Assembly: GCF_009939295.1 (NCBI RefSeq)
Contig: NZ_WVIC01000012.1
Location: forward strand, 29,418-93,417
DNA length: 64,000 bases
Direction: 5' to 3'
DNA from: Petrachloros mirabilis ULC683
GTDB lineage: Bacteria > Cyanobacteriota > Cyanobacteriia > Thermosynechococcales > Thermosynechococcaceae
Part shown: piece by piece, positions 34,687 to 43,901 of the stretch
Layout of the letters: every line of letters begins with the position of its first letter
How positions within the stretch are numbered: the first letter of the stretch is position 1
The notes under the pieces: model-generated
The model's database searches: none
Seen by the model: only the letters and a program-made list of their open reading frames with translations
Told to the model about the DNA's origin: nothing
Translations under genes and position numbers: made by a program

Positions 34687-36327
34687 CTACACCCCAAATG
34701 TCTCGATTTGTTCTTGGACATAGAGGCTGGGGGATTCTGGATCGAAGGTGTCAAAAGCCAGCGCCTCGACTCGATCAGTTTCAGTGGGTGGCTGTTCGCC
34801 TAGCTCTTGAGCGAGTTCTCGAGCCAGATCCGTCAAGAAAACCGCTTCGCCAATTTCAGCAAAGCGCTCGTCGGTCACCGTTCCAGGGGTATTTTCGGCT
34901 CCCATCAAGTCCCAGCGCACTAGTTGCGACGAAATCCACTTGGCGAAACTCTGCCAGGGGTAGGGGTCGAAGCCAATACGATCGGGAACCGAGAGGCGAT
35001 TGCCCTGCCCATCTTCAAAGTTGCCAGTGAGCACAGCTTCCACCACTTCCACCGGCTGGTTTAAGAACGCTCGTCCTGCAATCGCCTGGGCAATTTCAGG
35101 GCGATTACTGGGTTCTTGGGCGTAGGCGGCTGCCTCAATAATGGCCTTGTTGAGTGCCCGGAATGCCTTGGGGTGAGCATTAATCCAATCGTCGCTAGCA
35201 GCAAACGCACAGCAAGGATGGCCATCCCATAGATCTTTGGTGAGCATGTAGATGTAGCCTGCTTCTTCATACACGGCCCGCTGGTTGAACGGGTCGGGCA
35301 TTAGCATGGCATCGATGTCACCGGCCACTAACTGGGCAATGCTGTCCGGTGGCGGCACCGGGCGAATTTGCACATCCACATCAGGGTTAAGTCCCCCCGT
35401 CGCTAGATAGTAGCGCAGCAGCAAATTGTGCATGGAATAGGGGAAGGGCACTCCGATCACAAAGCCTCTGAAGTCTTCTGGGCCATTGACATTGCCCTTG
35501 TGACGTTCCGCAATGGTGATGGCCTGACCGTTGATGTTCTCCACACTGGCCAGTTTGACCCCAAAGCTGGCAGACCCCAACCCCAACGTCATGGCAATGG
35601 GCATGGGAGCCAGCATGTGGTAAGCGTCTAGTTCTCCGGCAATGGCAGAATCACGAACCGCCCCCCAACTGGGCATTTTCACCACGTTGGCATCAAAGCC
35701 GTACTTGTCGTAAAACCCGAGGGGTTCCGACATGATGATCGGTGTCGCACAGGTAATGGGAATAAACCCCACCTGAATATCCGTTTTTTCCAGGTTTTCG
35801 GCTCCCTCAACGGCCTCAGGACTTGATTCCGCAGCAGGGTCATCGCCGTTAGCACAACTGGCCAGGGTCACGAGCGCTGCCCCCACGGCCATATTGCGGA
35901 GAAATTCACGTCGGGTAACCCCACTGCTGCGAATGGCGTCGCCAAAAAACAGTCCAGCTTGGGAGCCAAAGGCTGCTGCAAAGGCATTTTCTAACCCGCC
36001 CGCCTGCTGGCACAGTGCCAGAATCAGCCTTTCTCGCTGGGGGTCACTGCGACCGACCCGCTTGAGAAAGAGGGCTTTCCTCAGTTCATAGGCGTTAACG
36101 GTATCGCCAACGCGCAATTGATGATCTTTGTAGATGCCCATCCTCACCAGGTCATCTACCATGTCCACCGGATCTGGGGGCATCGTTTGCATGAACTGGG
36201 AGTGGTCACGGGTGAAGTGAACACTGCCACACATTGAACAAGGCTGCCCCAGCGAATGCAGGGAGGGCGATGTGCAACTCAAACTTCCCCAGTCGCTGAG
36301 CGACTGCGCTACTGCTGATATGACCAT
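34687..36327 (-). CDS. cynA: Cyanate-binding protein with an N-terminal extension
   Basis: A 546-residue NrtA/CynA-type solute-binding protein. The binding domain begins after a twin-arginine and lipobox signal, VTRREFLRNMAVG then LASC, whose Cys is about residue 158 here. Ahead of the signal lie some 140 residues that do not look like a signal peptide and include CSMCGSVHF and YELRKALFLKRVGRSDPQR. This is odd for an exported protein. The start is uncertain: TTG 36351, ATG 36327, ATG 36234 and ATG 36192 are all in frame with no strong ribosome site. The rest (IPITCATPIIMSEPLGFYDK) is clearly of the nitrate/cyanate family. Confidence 0.85.
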   Translation of the reverse strand: MVISAVAQSLSDWGSLSCTSPSLHSLGQPCSMCGSVHFTRDHSQFMQTMPPDPVDMVDDLVRMGIYKDHQLRVGDTVNAYELRKALFLKRVGRSDPQRERLILALCQQAGGLENAFAAAFGSQAGLFFGDAIRSSGVTRREFLRNMAVGAALVTLASCANGDDPAAESSPEAVEGAENLEKTDIQVGFIPITCATPIIMSEPLGFYDKYGFDANVVKMPSWGAVRDSAIAGELDAYHMLAPMPIAMTLGLGSASFGVKLASVENINGQAITIAERHKGNVNGPEDFRGFVIGVPFPYSMHNLLLRYYLATGGLNPDVDVQIRPVPPPDSIAQLVAGDIDAMLMPDPFNQRAVYEEAGYIYMLTKDLWDGHPCCAFAASDDWINAHPKAFRALNKAIIEAAAYAQEPSNRPEIAQAIAGRAFLNQPVEVVEAVLTGNFEDGQGNRLSVPDRIGFDPYPWQSFAKWISSQLVRWDLMGAENTPGTVTDERFAEIGEAVFLTDLARELAQELGEQPPTETDRVEALAFDTFDPESPSLYVQEQIETFGV

Positions 36328-36551
36328 ATTTTGGATAGTTGAACGCGACAAAAACCTTTCCCTTGCCAGTTCGCAAACCCCGATCTAAGTCCAAAATGTA
36401 ACTGTTGACGCCAGTTTTTTTCAGTTCCGTAGACTTGAGTTTAAGCAAGTTCTCTAGCAGAATACCAAGCCTCAACTAAAATAACATTGGATCATTTTTT
36501 GAACCTGATGGGATTTTTTTTGGAACTTATTGCTTGGGTTTAAATTAGTTG

Positions 36552-37340
36552 CTATTTTGTTAATTTAGCTACAGATTTCTGTCTCCAAGTCTGGGGAGAC
36601 GCACCATGAAACTGTCGAAATTGGCGAGTGAAATAGCCCGCGTCTGTGTAGCCCGACGTCTCAGCAATATGCCGAACGGATTGGGTGGTTTTAACCAATA
36701 GGTTCCGAGCCTCAGCCATGCGGCGTTCAATAATCCACTGCTTGATGGTACGCCCAGTTTGGGATTGCACCAGGCTGGTGAGATAGGCGGGAGAATAGCC
36801 CGCTTCCTGCGCCACATCATTGAGGCTGATGGGCTGGCGATAGTGAGCTTCAATGAAACGGAACACGCTGTCCAGCTTGGGATCACTGGGAAAAATGTTG
36901 TCTGGTGAGGTTGATGGAAACTGTTCCTCCAAGACTGCTGTCTGTTCTCCTCCATAGAGCTGTGAAAGCTGCTCCTGGCGGGTCAGACGACTATTGATGG
37001 CCGCCAAAAATTGCTCGACGGTACAGGGCTTGGTCAAGTAGTCATCCGCCCCTAGTTCCATGCCACGACGCAGATCAGCCATGGTCACTTTGGCGGTGAG
37101 AAAAATCAGGGGAATCAGGGCTGTTTGGCGCGATTTGCGTAGAGCCGAGAGAACCGCATATCCATCCATATCCGGCATCATAATGTCACACACCACCAGG
37201 TCGGGGGAATGTTGTTTCGCCAGAGCAATGCCAGTGGTGCCATCACTGGCGACCACCGCCCGGAAACCTTCAAGCTCTAAACATCTGAGGAAAATATTAC
37301 GGGTTTGCAGCTCGTCTTCAATGACCAAAATTGTCTTCAC
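36552..37340 (-). CDS. Response regulator with AraC-type output
   Basis: About 262 residues from GTG 37340. The receiver domain holds the phospho-acceptor Asp in VVCDIMMPDMDG, the conserved Thr in IFLTAK and Lys in YLTKP. After a short linker comes the AraC/XylS double HTH: ISLNDVAQEAGYSPAYLTSL and VRHIAETSGYTDAGYFTRQF. A frame extension to 37382 would run to the edge of a MITE and is rejected. It lies next to the cyn operon and back to back with a PAS histidine kinase, its probable partner. It may control cyn genes, but this is only positional. Confidence 0.92.
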   Translation of the reverse strand: MKTILVIEDELQTRNIFLRCLELEGFRAVVASDGTTGIALAKQHSPDLVVCDIMMPDMDGYAVLSALRKSRQTALIPLIFLTAKVTMADLRRGMELGADDYLTKPCTVEQFLAAINSRLTRQEQLSQLYGGEQTAVLEEQFPSTSPDNIFPSDPKLDSVFRFIEAHYRQPISLNDVAQEAGYSPAYLTSLVQSQTGRTIKQWIIERRMAEARNLLVKTTQSVRHIAETSGYTDAGYFTRQFRQFHGASPQTWRQKSVAKLTK

Positions 37341-37385
37341 GGCAATTCCTGCAAGTGTCACTTCGACGGCGCAATGCCCCACAGA

Positions 37386-37494
37386 TATAGCGGTTTACAG
37401 ATCAATGGAGTACATGGGGTGCAGGGGATAGTGCCCCCTGCGTGGGGGCACTATCCCCTGCACCCCGAATCTCACTCAGGTGAGAACCGCCATA
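37386..37494. mobile_element. MITE-C copy 1 with a 23-bp perfect hairpin
   Basis: A 109-bp element with ends TATAGCGGTTTACAG and GAGAACCGCCATA. The centre is a perfect palindrome with arms 37416-37438 and 37444-37466 around the loop TGCGT, G/C-rich and 23 bp long. It lies upstream of the response regulator start. Copies 2 and 3, at 47692 and 55850, run the other way. No open frame. Confidence 0.8.
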
Positions 37495-37721
37495 AATTTA
37501 GAAATCAAACAAGAATATCTCGGTCAGCCATGAAAGACCGAGGGCAAAAAGTTGCATTTAAGTGAGGCTGTTTAACCTATCATTCTTTAGTAATGCTCAA
37601 GAAGAGAAGCCGTTGTGTACTGCGATACAGTCTTAAGGTGCTCAATGCCAAAACTAGAATCCAAGCGCATTCACTAAAAAATGCCTTGGACATGACATGC
37701 CTGCATTAGATCTTTGTTGCG

Positions 37722-38960
37722 ATGATTCAAACCTACTGGTTGCCCCCTCAAAAGCCTCTCCAAGCGTCGAGTGCTGAAGCACCTTTGGGTCAAGAGCTTG
37801 GGCACTTGCGCCGTCAACACCAGCTCATTCTCAATGCCGTGGGCGAAGGCATCTATGGGGTAGACCTGGACGGGAATGCGACCTTTGTGAATCCAGCGGC
37901 GGCCAATATGATTGGCTGGTCTGTGGAAGAATTGATTGGTCAATCGATGCATGGGGTGCTGCACCATTCCCTGGCAGATGGCAGCCCTTATCATCAGAAA
38001 GACTGTCCTATCTATGCGGCCTTTCAAGATGGGAGTGTGAAGCACATCACCAACGAAGTGTTTTGGCGCAAGGACGGCACCAGTTTTCCGGTGGAATACA
38101 TCAGCACCCCGATGCGCGATGAAGCGGGGCGGCTCATTGGCACGGTGGTGACCTTTCGTGATATTACCCAGCGGCGCTGGGCTGAAGAAATCTTGCAACG
38201 GGCCAACGAAGAGCTAGAGCAAAAGGTACAGGAGCGGACGGCAGAGCTACAGAATGCAAATCGACAATTGCAGCAGTTGAGCGAGATGCGATCGCGCTTT
38301 GTCTCCATGGTCTGCCACGAGTTCCGCAACCCGCTCAACACCATTGCCCTGTCAGTATCCTCCCTCAACCGCTACGACACCCAACTGCGACCCGAAGAAA
38401 AAAACGACTACCTGCTGGCCATCAATGCCAATGTCGAGCGCATGACCCAGATGATCGACGACCTTCTGGTGATCGGCAAAATTGAGGCCAAAGTTCTGGA
38501 GGTGAATCCCCAGCCCTTGGATCTGGTTGAATTTTGCCAGACTCTCCTAGCAGAGCCGGATTATGGCCGTGCCCAAAGCCCCATCCAGTTCGCCTGTCGC
38601 AGTCGCCAGTGTTTAGCTCGTGTGGATGAGCGTCTGCTACGGTCAATTCTCAGCAATTTGCTCTCGAACGCGATTCGCTACACCCCAGACAACCAAGCCA
38701 TCACGCTGAGACTTGCCAAATGGCAAAATCAAGTCATTCTGCGGGTGCAAGACAATGGCATGGGGATTCCACTCTGCGATCGCCGAGATTTGTTCAAGCC
38801 CTTTCACCGGGGTCGCAATGTCAGTAATATTCCAGGGACTGGACTGGGGCTGAGTATTGTCAAACAGTTTGTAGACTTGCAAAACGGCACAATTGCCGTG
38901 ACCAGTCGCGTTAGTCTGGGCACCACATTTACAATCAAGCTGCCCCTTGTCGGCTGCTAG
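37722..38960 (+). CDS. PAS-domain histidine kinase
   Basis: A 412-residue soluble kinase. Residues 32-150 form a PAS domain (ILNAVGEGIYGVDLDG, FRDITQRRWAEE). Residues 155-190 are a coiled coil. The phospho-acceptor is His199 in MVCHEFRNPLNTIAL. The ATPase domain has the N box LLSNAIRYTPD, G1 VQDNGMGIP and G2 GTGLGLSIVKQF. No membrane helices, so it senses a cytoplasmic signal. It is divergent from the AraC-type response regulator, with a MITE-C element between them. A cognate pair is likely but not shown. Confidence 0.92.
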   Translation: MIQTYWLPPQKPLQASSAEAPLGQELGHLRRQHQLILNAVGEGIYGVDLDGNATFVNPAAANMIGWSVEELIGQSMHGVLHHSLADGSPYHQKDCPIYAAFQDGSVKHITNEVFWRKDGTSFPVEYISTPMRDEAGRLIGTVVTFRDITQRRWAEEILQRANEELEQKVQERTAELQNANRQLQQLSEMRSRFVSMVCHEFRNPLNTIALSVSSLNRYDTQLRPEEKNDYLLAINANVERMTQMIDDLLVIGKIEAKVLEVNPQPLDLVEFCQTLLAEPDYGRAQSPIQFACRSRQCLARVDERLLRSILSNLLSNAIRYTPDNQAITLRLAKWQNQVILRVQDNGMGIPLCDRRDLFKPFHRGRNVSNIPGTGLGLSIVKQFVDLQNGTIAVTSRVSLGTTFTIKLPLVGC

Positions 38961-39052
38961 TGGCTGGCATGTGCTCAGTATTTGAGGGACGTTAATGTTG
39001 GAGCAGTAGGATAGTATCAGGGCGGATAGAACCCCAGCCACAGCGGACGGGG

Positions 39053-39868
39053 TTATGGGTGTTCGGTCTCTTGTTGTGCTTGCACCTCGGCTGTTGAGAG
39101 TTGTAACGCTTCTGCCACTTGCTCGATGCTGAGTCCCATCGCCAAGAGTTTGGCAGCGGCAGCCCGTCGCACTTCTCGCTCCTGCTCCGCTCGCTGTCGC
39201 TCCTGCTCTGCTCGCTGTCGCTCTAGAAGCGATTGCTCAGACGCCCAAAGTAGGAGATGACCTGCTTCATTCCACCAGCGCAACCAGTGGGTGACAACTC
39301 CAACGCGCTCACCTTCCCAGAGCCCGAGCCAAAGTTGTAGCTCCGGAATCCAGTAATGCCCATGGGCATTGGGCGACTCGTTGACATAGCGTCCGTCTTC
39401 GAGGCGACGTACCGCTAACGAGAGCAGCTTTTGATCAAAAATGACGTAGGTGGGAACTTTGAGAATTTGCTCGTAATAGTACAGCTTGCCGTAGGGGTAG
39501 GTGGGTCGATAGGAATATTCCCCCATTTCCGTGTCTGAGAGAAATTCCATCACCACGGCTACGCCATCCCCTTCAAGATAGGGGGTATAGCTGCGGCGAT
39601 TGACACCCGGTAGCACTGGATTTACCCTGGGTACCCAGAGCCAATCTGGCGCTTTCACCACCGTCTGTCCGCCAATGGTGGACACCAGGCCAAAGTTAGA
39701 GGCAACCAACATCTCAGGGGTGATGCGTCCAGCAGTTGCCAGAGCATCGGTCAGAGCAGCGGCCAGAAAGGGATGCTGAATATTTTCCACTGGATCATCG
39801 GGTAAAACAAAATCTTCGGGGAGTGTTTCCCAGGTCACGTGAAGTCGTTGTGGGCCAACTTGAACCAT
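39053..39868 (-). CDS. Uma2-family (DUF820) protein with Glu/Arg-rich tail
   Basis: A 271-residue protein. The PD-(D/E)XK-like core is seen in KAPDWLWVPRV, VAVVMEFLSDTE and YYYEQILKVPTYVIFDQ. These are marks of the Uma2 family, expanded in cyanobacteria and often called restriction-endonuclease-like. The last 60 residues carry RQRAEQERQRAEQEREVRRA, a coiled-coil repeat, then a small helical end (LLAMGLSIEQVAEAL) like those found in transposase-linked relatives. The true function of the family is unknown. Confidence 0.85.
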   Translation of the reverse strand: MVQVGPQRLHVTWETLPEDFVLPDDPVENIQHPFLAAALTDALATAGRITPEMLVASNFGLVSTIGGQTVVKAPDWLWVPRVNPVLPGVNRRSYTPYLEGDGVAVVMEFLSDTEMGEYSYRPTYPYGKLYYYEQILKVPTYVIFDQKLLSLAVRRLEDGRYVNESPNAHGHYWIPELQLWLGLWEGERVGVVTHWLRWWNEAGHLLLWASEQSLLERQRAEQERQRAEQEREVRRAAAAKLLAMGLSIEQVAEALQLSTAEVQAQQETEHP

Positions 39869-40101
39869 TGAAGTGCCTCCAACCAGGGCTTAGGGCTATC
39901 TTAGCGGATGTGCGATGGTTACTGTGACTGCAAAATTCGGATCCTCGGGACATTGGGTTTGGCCTGCGATGGTCGAAGACCGCCCTTCGGGCATCGCACC
40001 CATGCGAAGCACGGCCAAGGCAACAGTTAGGATAGAAATATCCGTAGCAGATCAAGAACACTCTTGCTCGATCCATGCCCGCTCTGTAATTCGAGAACCC
40101 C

Positions 40102-41481
40102 ATGCACCCAACCCATTCACCTATTCATGTCATTGGTGGAGGACTAGCTGGCACTGAAGCTGCCTGGCAGATTGCCCGTGCGGGTCTGTCCGTCATCTTG
40201 CACGAAATGCGCCCCGAGCGGCTGAGTCCAGCTCATCACAGTGAGCATCTGGCTGAGCTAGTGTGCAGTAACTCCTTTGGGGCTATGGCTAGCGATCGCG
40301 CCTCCGGGCTACTCCATGAAGAGCTGCGCCGCTTGGGTTCCACCATTATTGCCACCGCCGATCGCCATGCCGTCCCAGCGGGGGGGGCACTAGCGGTGGA
40401 TCGCAGTATTTTCAGTCAAGCACTCACCGAAACCCTAGCCCAGCATCCCCTCATTGAGCTGCGTCGGGCAGAAGTCACCCAGATTCCGACAGAGGGGATT
40501 GTGGTGCTGACAACGGGGCCACTGACCAGCCCAGCCCTGGCAGAAGACTTGCAGCGATTCACGGGCATGGCCTACATGAGCTTTTTTGATGCCGCCAGCC
40601 CCATTGTCACGGGTGAATCCATTAATCGAGACATAGCCTTTTTGGCCTCCCGCTATGATCGCGGTGAAGCCGCCTATCTCAACTGCCCCATGAATGCTGA
40701 ACAGTATCGGCACTTTCGACAGGCGCTCTGTGAAGCCGAACAAGCACCCCTAAAAGATTTTGAGCGAGATACAGCCAAATTTTTTGAAGGGTGCTTGCCC
40801 ATTGAAGAAATGGCGCGCCGGGGAGAAGACACCATGCGCTATGGACCCCTTAAACCCGTGGGCTTGTTTGACACCCGCTTAGGAGACTTCCGCGATCCGG
40901 CCAACCGAGGCAAGCGCCCCTATGCTGTGGTGCAACTGCGCCAGGAAGATCGAGCGGGGCAACTCTGGAATATGGTGGGGTTTCAAACCAATCTGCGCTG
41001 GGGAGAGCAGCAGCGGGTGTTTCGGCTGATTCCGGGGCTAGAGCAGGCTGAGTTTGTGCGTATGGGGGTGATGCACCGCAATACCTTTATCAATGCACCC
41101 CAACTGTTGAGCGCTACACTTCAGTTTCAACAGCGCCCTACCTTACTGGCCGCAGGACAGTTGAGCGGCACAGAAGGCTACACCGCAGCCACCGCTGGGG
41201 GCTGGCTAGCGGGTACAAACGCAGCCCGCTTGGCTCAGGGGTTGTCCCCATTAACCTTACCTACCACCACAATGATGGGCGCTTTGTTTGGGTTTATTAG
41301 CAGCGCCTCGCCCAAATACTTTCAGCCCATGCCGCCTAACTTTGGTATTTTGCCAGAGTTACCCATAGGGATTAAAAACAAACGGGAGCGCTATGGGCAA
41401 TACCGCGATCGCGCCCTCTGCGACCTGACCACCTGGGCGCAAGTACAGCGCATCCAAGTTTGGGAAACTGTGCTGGCTTAA
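40102..41481 (+). CDS. trmFO: Methylenetetrahydrofolate-tRNA uracil-54 methyltransferase
   Basis: A 459-residue FAD- and folate-dependent enzyme that makes m5U54 in tRNA. The FAD motif [17 protein letters not shown] is at residues 9-25. [13 protein letters not shown] follows, then the [20 protein letters not shown] block containing a catalytic cysteine, and [19 protein letters not shown] near the C-terminus. Length is standard. It stands alone; the preceding 230 bp hold only short palindromic patches. Confidence 0.96.
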   Translation: MHPTHSPIHVIGGGLAGTEAAWQIARAGLSVILHEMRPERLSPAHHSEHLAELVCSNSFGAMASDRASGLLHEELRRLGSTIIATADRHAVPAGGALAVDRSIFSQALTETLAQHPLIELRRAEVTQIPTEGIVVLTTGPLTSPALAEDLQRFTGMAYMSFFDAASPIVTGESINRDIAFLASRYDRGEAAYLNCPMNAEQYRHFRQALCEAEQAPLKDFERDTAKFFEGCLPIEEMARRGEDTMRYGPLKPVGLFDTRLGDFRDPANRGKRPYAVVQLRQEDRAGQLWNMVGFQTNLRWGEQQRVFRLIPGLEQAEFVRMGVMHRNTFINAPQLLSATLQFQQRPTLLAAGQLSGTEGYTAATAGGWLAGTNAARLAQGLSPLTLPTTTMMGALFGFISSASPKYFQPMPPNFGILPELPIGIKNKRERYGQYRDRALCDLTTWAQVQRIQVWETVLA

Positions 41482-41516
41482 TCAAGCCTTGGGGAAATTC
41501 TGTGAGCGTCAGCAGA

Positions 41517-42155
41517 TCACTCTGAAACTACCTCAGAATAGGGGATCACAAAATGACGTGTCCCATCAATGATCAACACCCCCTCATCCCGAAATTGATT
41601 GAGCAAGCGGGTCACAGTAACTCGGGTGGTGCCAATCAAGCTGGCGACTTGCTGGTGGGTCAAGCGAACTCCAATTCGTGTCCCCTCTGGCGTAGGCTGC
41701 CCCATCTCCTGTTTCAACATCACCAACAATTGCCGCAGCCGATCTTCAATGCGACGATAGCCCCCCATCGCCAGCAACGCTTCCGTTTGTCGCAGCCGAT
41801 AGCTCATTTGCTGGAACAAACCCTGCGCTAGAGAGGGAGATTGTTCAATCTCTGCCAAATGCAGACGCATCAACACGACTTCCGACAAGGCCGTCGCTTC
41901 AAAAGTAGACAGTTGCGTAAACGGCAGCCCAAAGGGCAACGAAGCATAGGCAATCCCAACAATAGCTTCATCTCCGCTGGGATAAAGAGTGCTGAGCTGC
42001 ACCAGTCCGCGACAGACAATCCAAATATCTTGGGGTTGCAGAGGAATCGAACGACCACTGCCGTAGGTGTAAAGCTTCCGTCCTCGATAAATGCTTTCCA
42101 GGAACTCTCGCCAATCCGTCAAGCTGGGAGAGAACCTATCCTGTGTTTGCAACAT
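41517..42155 (-). CDS. Crp/Fnr-family transcription regulator
   Basis: A 212-residue regulator. The N-terminal cupin-like effector domain is weakly conserved and shows no cysteine cluster or clear cAMP-binding arginine, so the ligand is unknown. The C-terminal HTH LTHQQVASLIGTTRVTVTRLLNQF closely resembles that of NtcA, but the remainder differs from NtcA and it is probably a paralogue. It is divergent from the decayed region that follows and tail-to-tail with trmFO. Confidence 0.88.
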   Translation of the reverse strand: MLQTQDRFSPSLTDWREFLESIYRGRKLYTYGSGRSIPLQPQDIWIVCRGLVQLSTLYPSGDEAIVGIAYASLPFGLPFTQLSTFEATALSEVVLMRLHLAEIEQSPSLAQGLFQQMSYRLRQTEALLAMGGYRRIEDRLRQLLVMLKQEMGQPTPEGTRIGVRLTHQQVASLIGTTRVTVTRLLNQFRDEGVLIIDGTRHFVIPYSEVVSE

Positions 42156-42280
42156 CGGGCTACACTAGTGCTTCCTTTGCAATCTAAAGCTTCAAGGTCA
42201 AGCCTGCGTAATCGAAAGGTTTTGAAAAGGTTAAGAATGGAGATTTTGCTTCCGGAGCCAAAAAGCAACTCAACGATATA

Positions 42281-42375
42281 CTAGTGGTCTGTCAGAATAG
42301 ATTTGAGGAGTCCTTCAAATCTACAAAACCTAATCTTGAGGATGTTTTGGGGGTCTAAGACCCCAAAATTTATTC
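42281..42375. mobile_element. Possible MITE-D copy 5, divergent
   Basis: One end, CTAGTGGTCTGTCAG, matches the D-family terminus seen at 62842-62856 in reverse. The centre has TTTTGGGGGTCTAAGACCCC followed by AAAATTT, which matches the central stem of the family. The other terminus is not clear. It runs straight into a decayed gene. Confidence 0.4.
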
Positions 42376-42593
42376 AACAGCGCAGCCAAGTTCGGATGAT
42401 TCGCTTTGATGAACAACTCGTGTCTAGTGCAATCTTAGATGACTTAGAGCCGAGTCTTTGGCACCGCTTCAGGTCGCCGCGATCGCAAGATCTCCGAGAA
42501 AATCTACTCACCAAACTAGGGATGACTTAGCCTCAGTCTTTGAAGCCGTGGTCAATGCCGTAGCCCATCGAGATTATGCGATTTACTCATAAT
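42376..42593 (+). pseudogene. Remnant of a RecG-like/AlbA_2 ATP-binding protein
   Basis: The frame reads QRSQVRMIRFDEQLV, then AILDDLEPSLWHRFRSPRSQ and LLTKLGMT, stops, and continues in another frame as ASVFEAVVNAVAHRDYAIYS. Both blocks occur in order in ATP-binding proteins with an AlbA_2 domain related to the RecG C-terminus, so a large central piece has been deleted. No intact copy is in the window. Confidence 0.6.
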
Positions 42594-42702
42594 CTACAGT
42601 GCAACCCCTCAGTGAATAACAAACTGTTGAGAACCCCAGCAGTCCCATCTGGGGTACGGTATCGTGATCACAGACGCTTAAAATTTGGGAACATCGCTTA
42701 AC

Positions 42703-43896
42703 ATGACTGCGGTTCAGCCTCACCAGAAAGCCAAAGCCCTCAAGCCTTCCAGCCGCCGTCCTGCCAAAGAACTCTGTAGTGAATGCGGATTATGTGACAC
42801 CTACTATATCCACTACGTCAAAGAAGCCTGTGCTTTTCTCAACCAGCAGGTGGCCGAGTTAGAGCAGCAAGCCCATGGGCGTAGTCGCAATCTGGACGAG
42901 CCCGACGACTGGTATTTTGGTGTCCGCAAAACCATGGTGGCGGCCCGCAAGCAAGCGCCAATTCCCGGAGCGCAGTGGACGGGCATTGTCAGCACCATTG
43001 CCATTGAAATGCTCAACCAGGGGCTAGTTGAGGGGGTTGTCTGCGTCCAAAATACGGAAGCAGATCGCTTTCAGCCTCAACCCGTGATTGCCCGCACCCC
43101 CGCAGAAATCCTGGCAGCCCGGGTAAATAAGCCCACCCTCTCACCCAATCTGTCAGTGCTAGAAGAAATTGAACACTCAGGTCTGAAGCGGTTATTGGTG
43201 ATTGGTGTTGGCTGCCAGATTCAGGCGCTCCGCAGCGTCGAGAAGCAACTGGGGCTAGAGAAGCTCTATGTGTTGGGTACCCCCTGCGTGGATAATGTCA
43301 CCCGCGCTGGGCTGCAAAAGTTTTTAGAAACCACCAGTCGCTCACCAGAGACCGTGGTTCACTACGAGTTTATGCAGGACTTCCGAGTTCACTTTAAGCA
43401 CGAAGATGGCTCCACGGAGACAGTGCCCTTCTTTGGCCTCAAAACCAACCAGCTCAAAGATGTATTTGCTCCCTCCTGCATGAGCTGTTTTGACTACGTT
43501 AATTCTCTGGCCGATCTAGTGGTGGGTTATATGGGGGCTCCCTTCGGCTGGCAGTGGATTGTGGTGCGCAATGATCGGGGCCAGGGAATGCTCGATCTGG
43601 TAGCGTCTCAGCTTGAAACTCAGCCGGTCATGTCTCAGGGTAATCGCCATCAGGCGGTGCAACAAAGCATTCCGGCCTATGATCAAGGGGTTACCCTACC
43701 CATGTGGGCGGCAAAACTGATGGGCATCGTGATTGAAAAGATTGGGCCTAAGGGTTTGGAATATGCCCGCTTTTCGATTGATTCTCACTTTACCCGCAAC
43801 TATCTCTATGTACAGCGCCATCACCCCCAGAAGTTGGCGGCTCATGTGCCGGACTATGCCCAGCGCATTGTGGGTCAATATAAGCTTCCCCAGTAG
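42703..43896 (+). CDS. bciB: BciB/HCAR-type 8-vinyl reductase
   Basis: A 397-residue iron-sulfur flavoprotein of the F420-hydrogenase beta-subunit family. N-terminal cysteines 25, 28, 31 and 43 (LCSECGLCD) and later SCMSCFDYVN would bind 4Fe-4S clusters. Cyanobacterial members convert 3,8-divinyl to monovinyl chlorophyllide using ferredoxin. Plant relatives reduce hydroxymethyl chlorophyll a instead. The divinyl role is more likely because no chlorophyll b cycle is expected here. The ATG at 42703 replaces an upstream start that adds six residues. It precedes the DUF3611 gene by five bases. Confidence 0.85.
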   Translation: MTAVQPHQKAKALKPSSRRPAKELCSECGLCDTYYIHYVKEACAFLNQQVAELEQQAHGRSRNLDEPDDWYFGVRKTMVAARKQAPIPGAQWTGIVSTIAIEMLNQGLVEGVVCVQNTEADRFQPQPVIARTPAEILAARVNKPTLSPNLSVLEEIEHSGLKRLLVIGVGCQIQALRSVEKQLGLEKLYVLGTPCVDNVTRAGLQKFLETTSRSPETVVHYEFMQDFRVHFKHEDGSTETVPFFGLKTNQLKDVFAPSCMSCFDYVNSLADLVVGYMGAPFGWQWIVVRNDRGQGMLDLVASQLETQPVMSQGNRHQAVQQSIPAYDQGVTLPMWAAKLMGIVIEKIGPKGLEYARFSIDSHFTRNYLYVQRHHPQKLAAHVPDYAQRIVGQYKLPQ

Positions 43897-43901
43897 CACC
43901 T

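Noticed and set aside
32931..36327. The transporter as a nitrate or taurine system
   Set aside because: The family is shared, but direct linkage to cynS makes cyanate the better call.
36352..36551. NtcA binding site upstream of cynA
   Set aside because: No GTA-N8-TAC match on either strand with suitable spacing to a -10 box.
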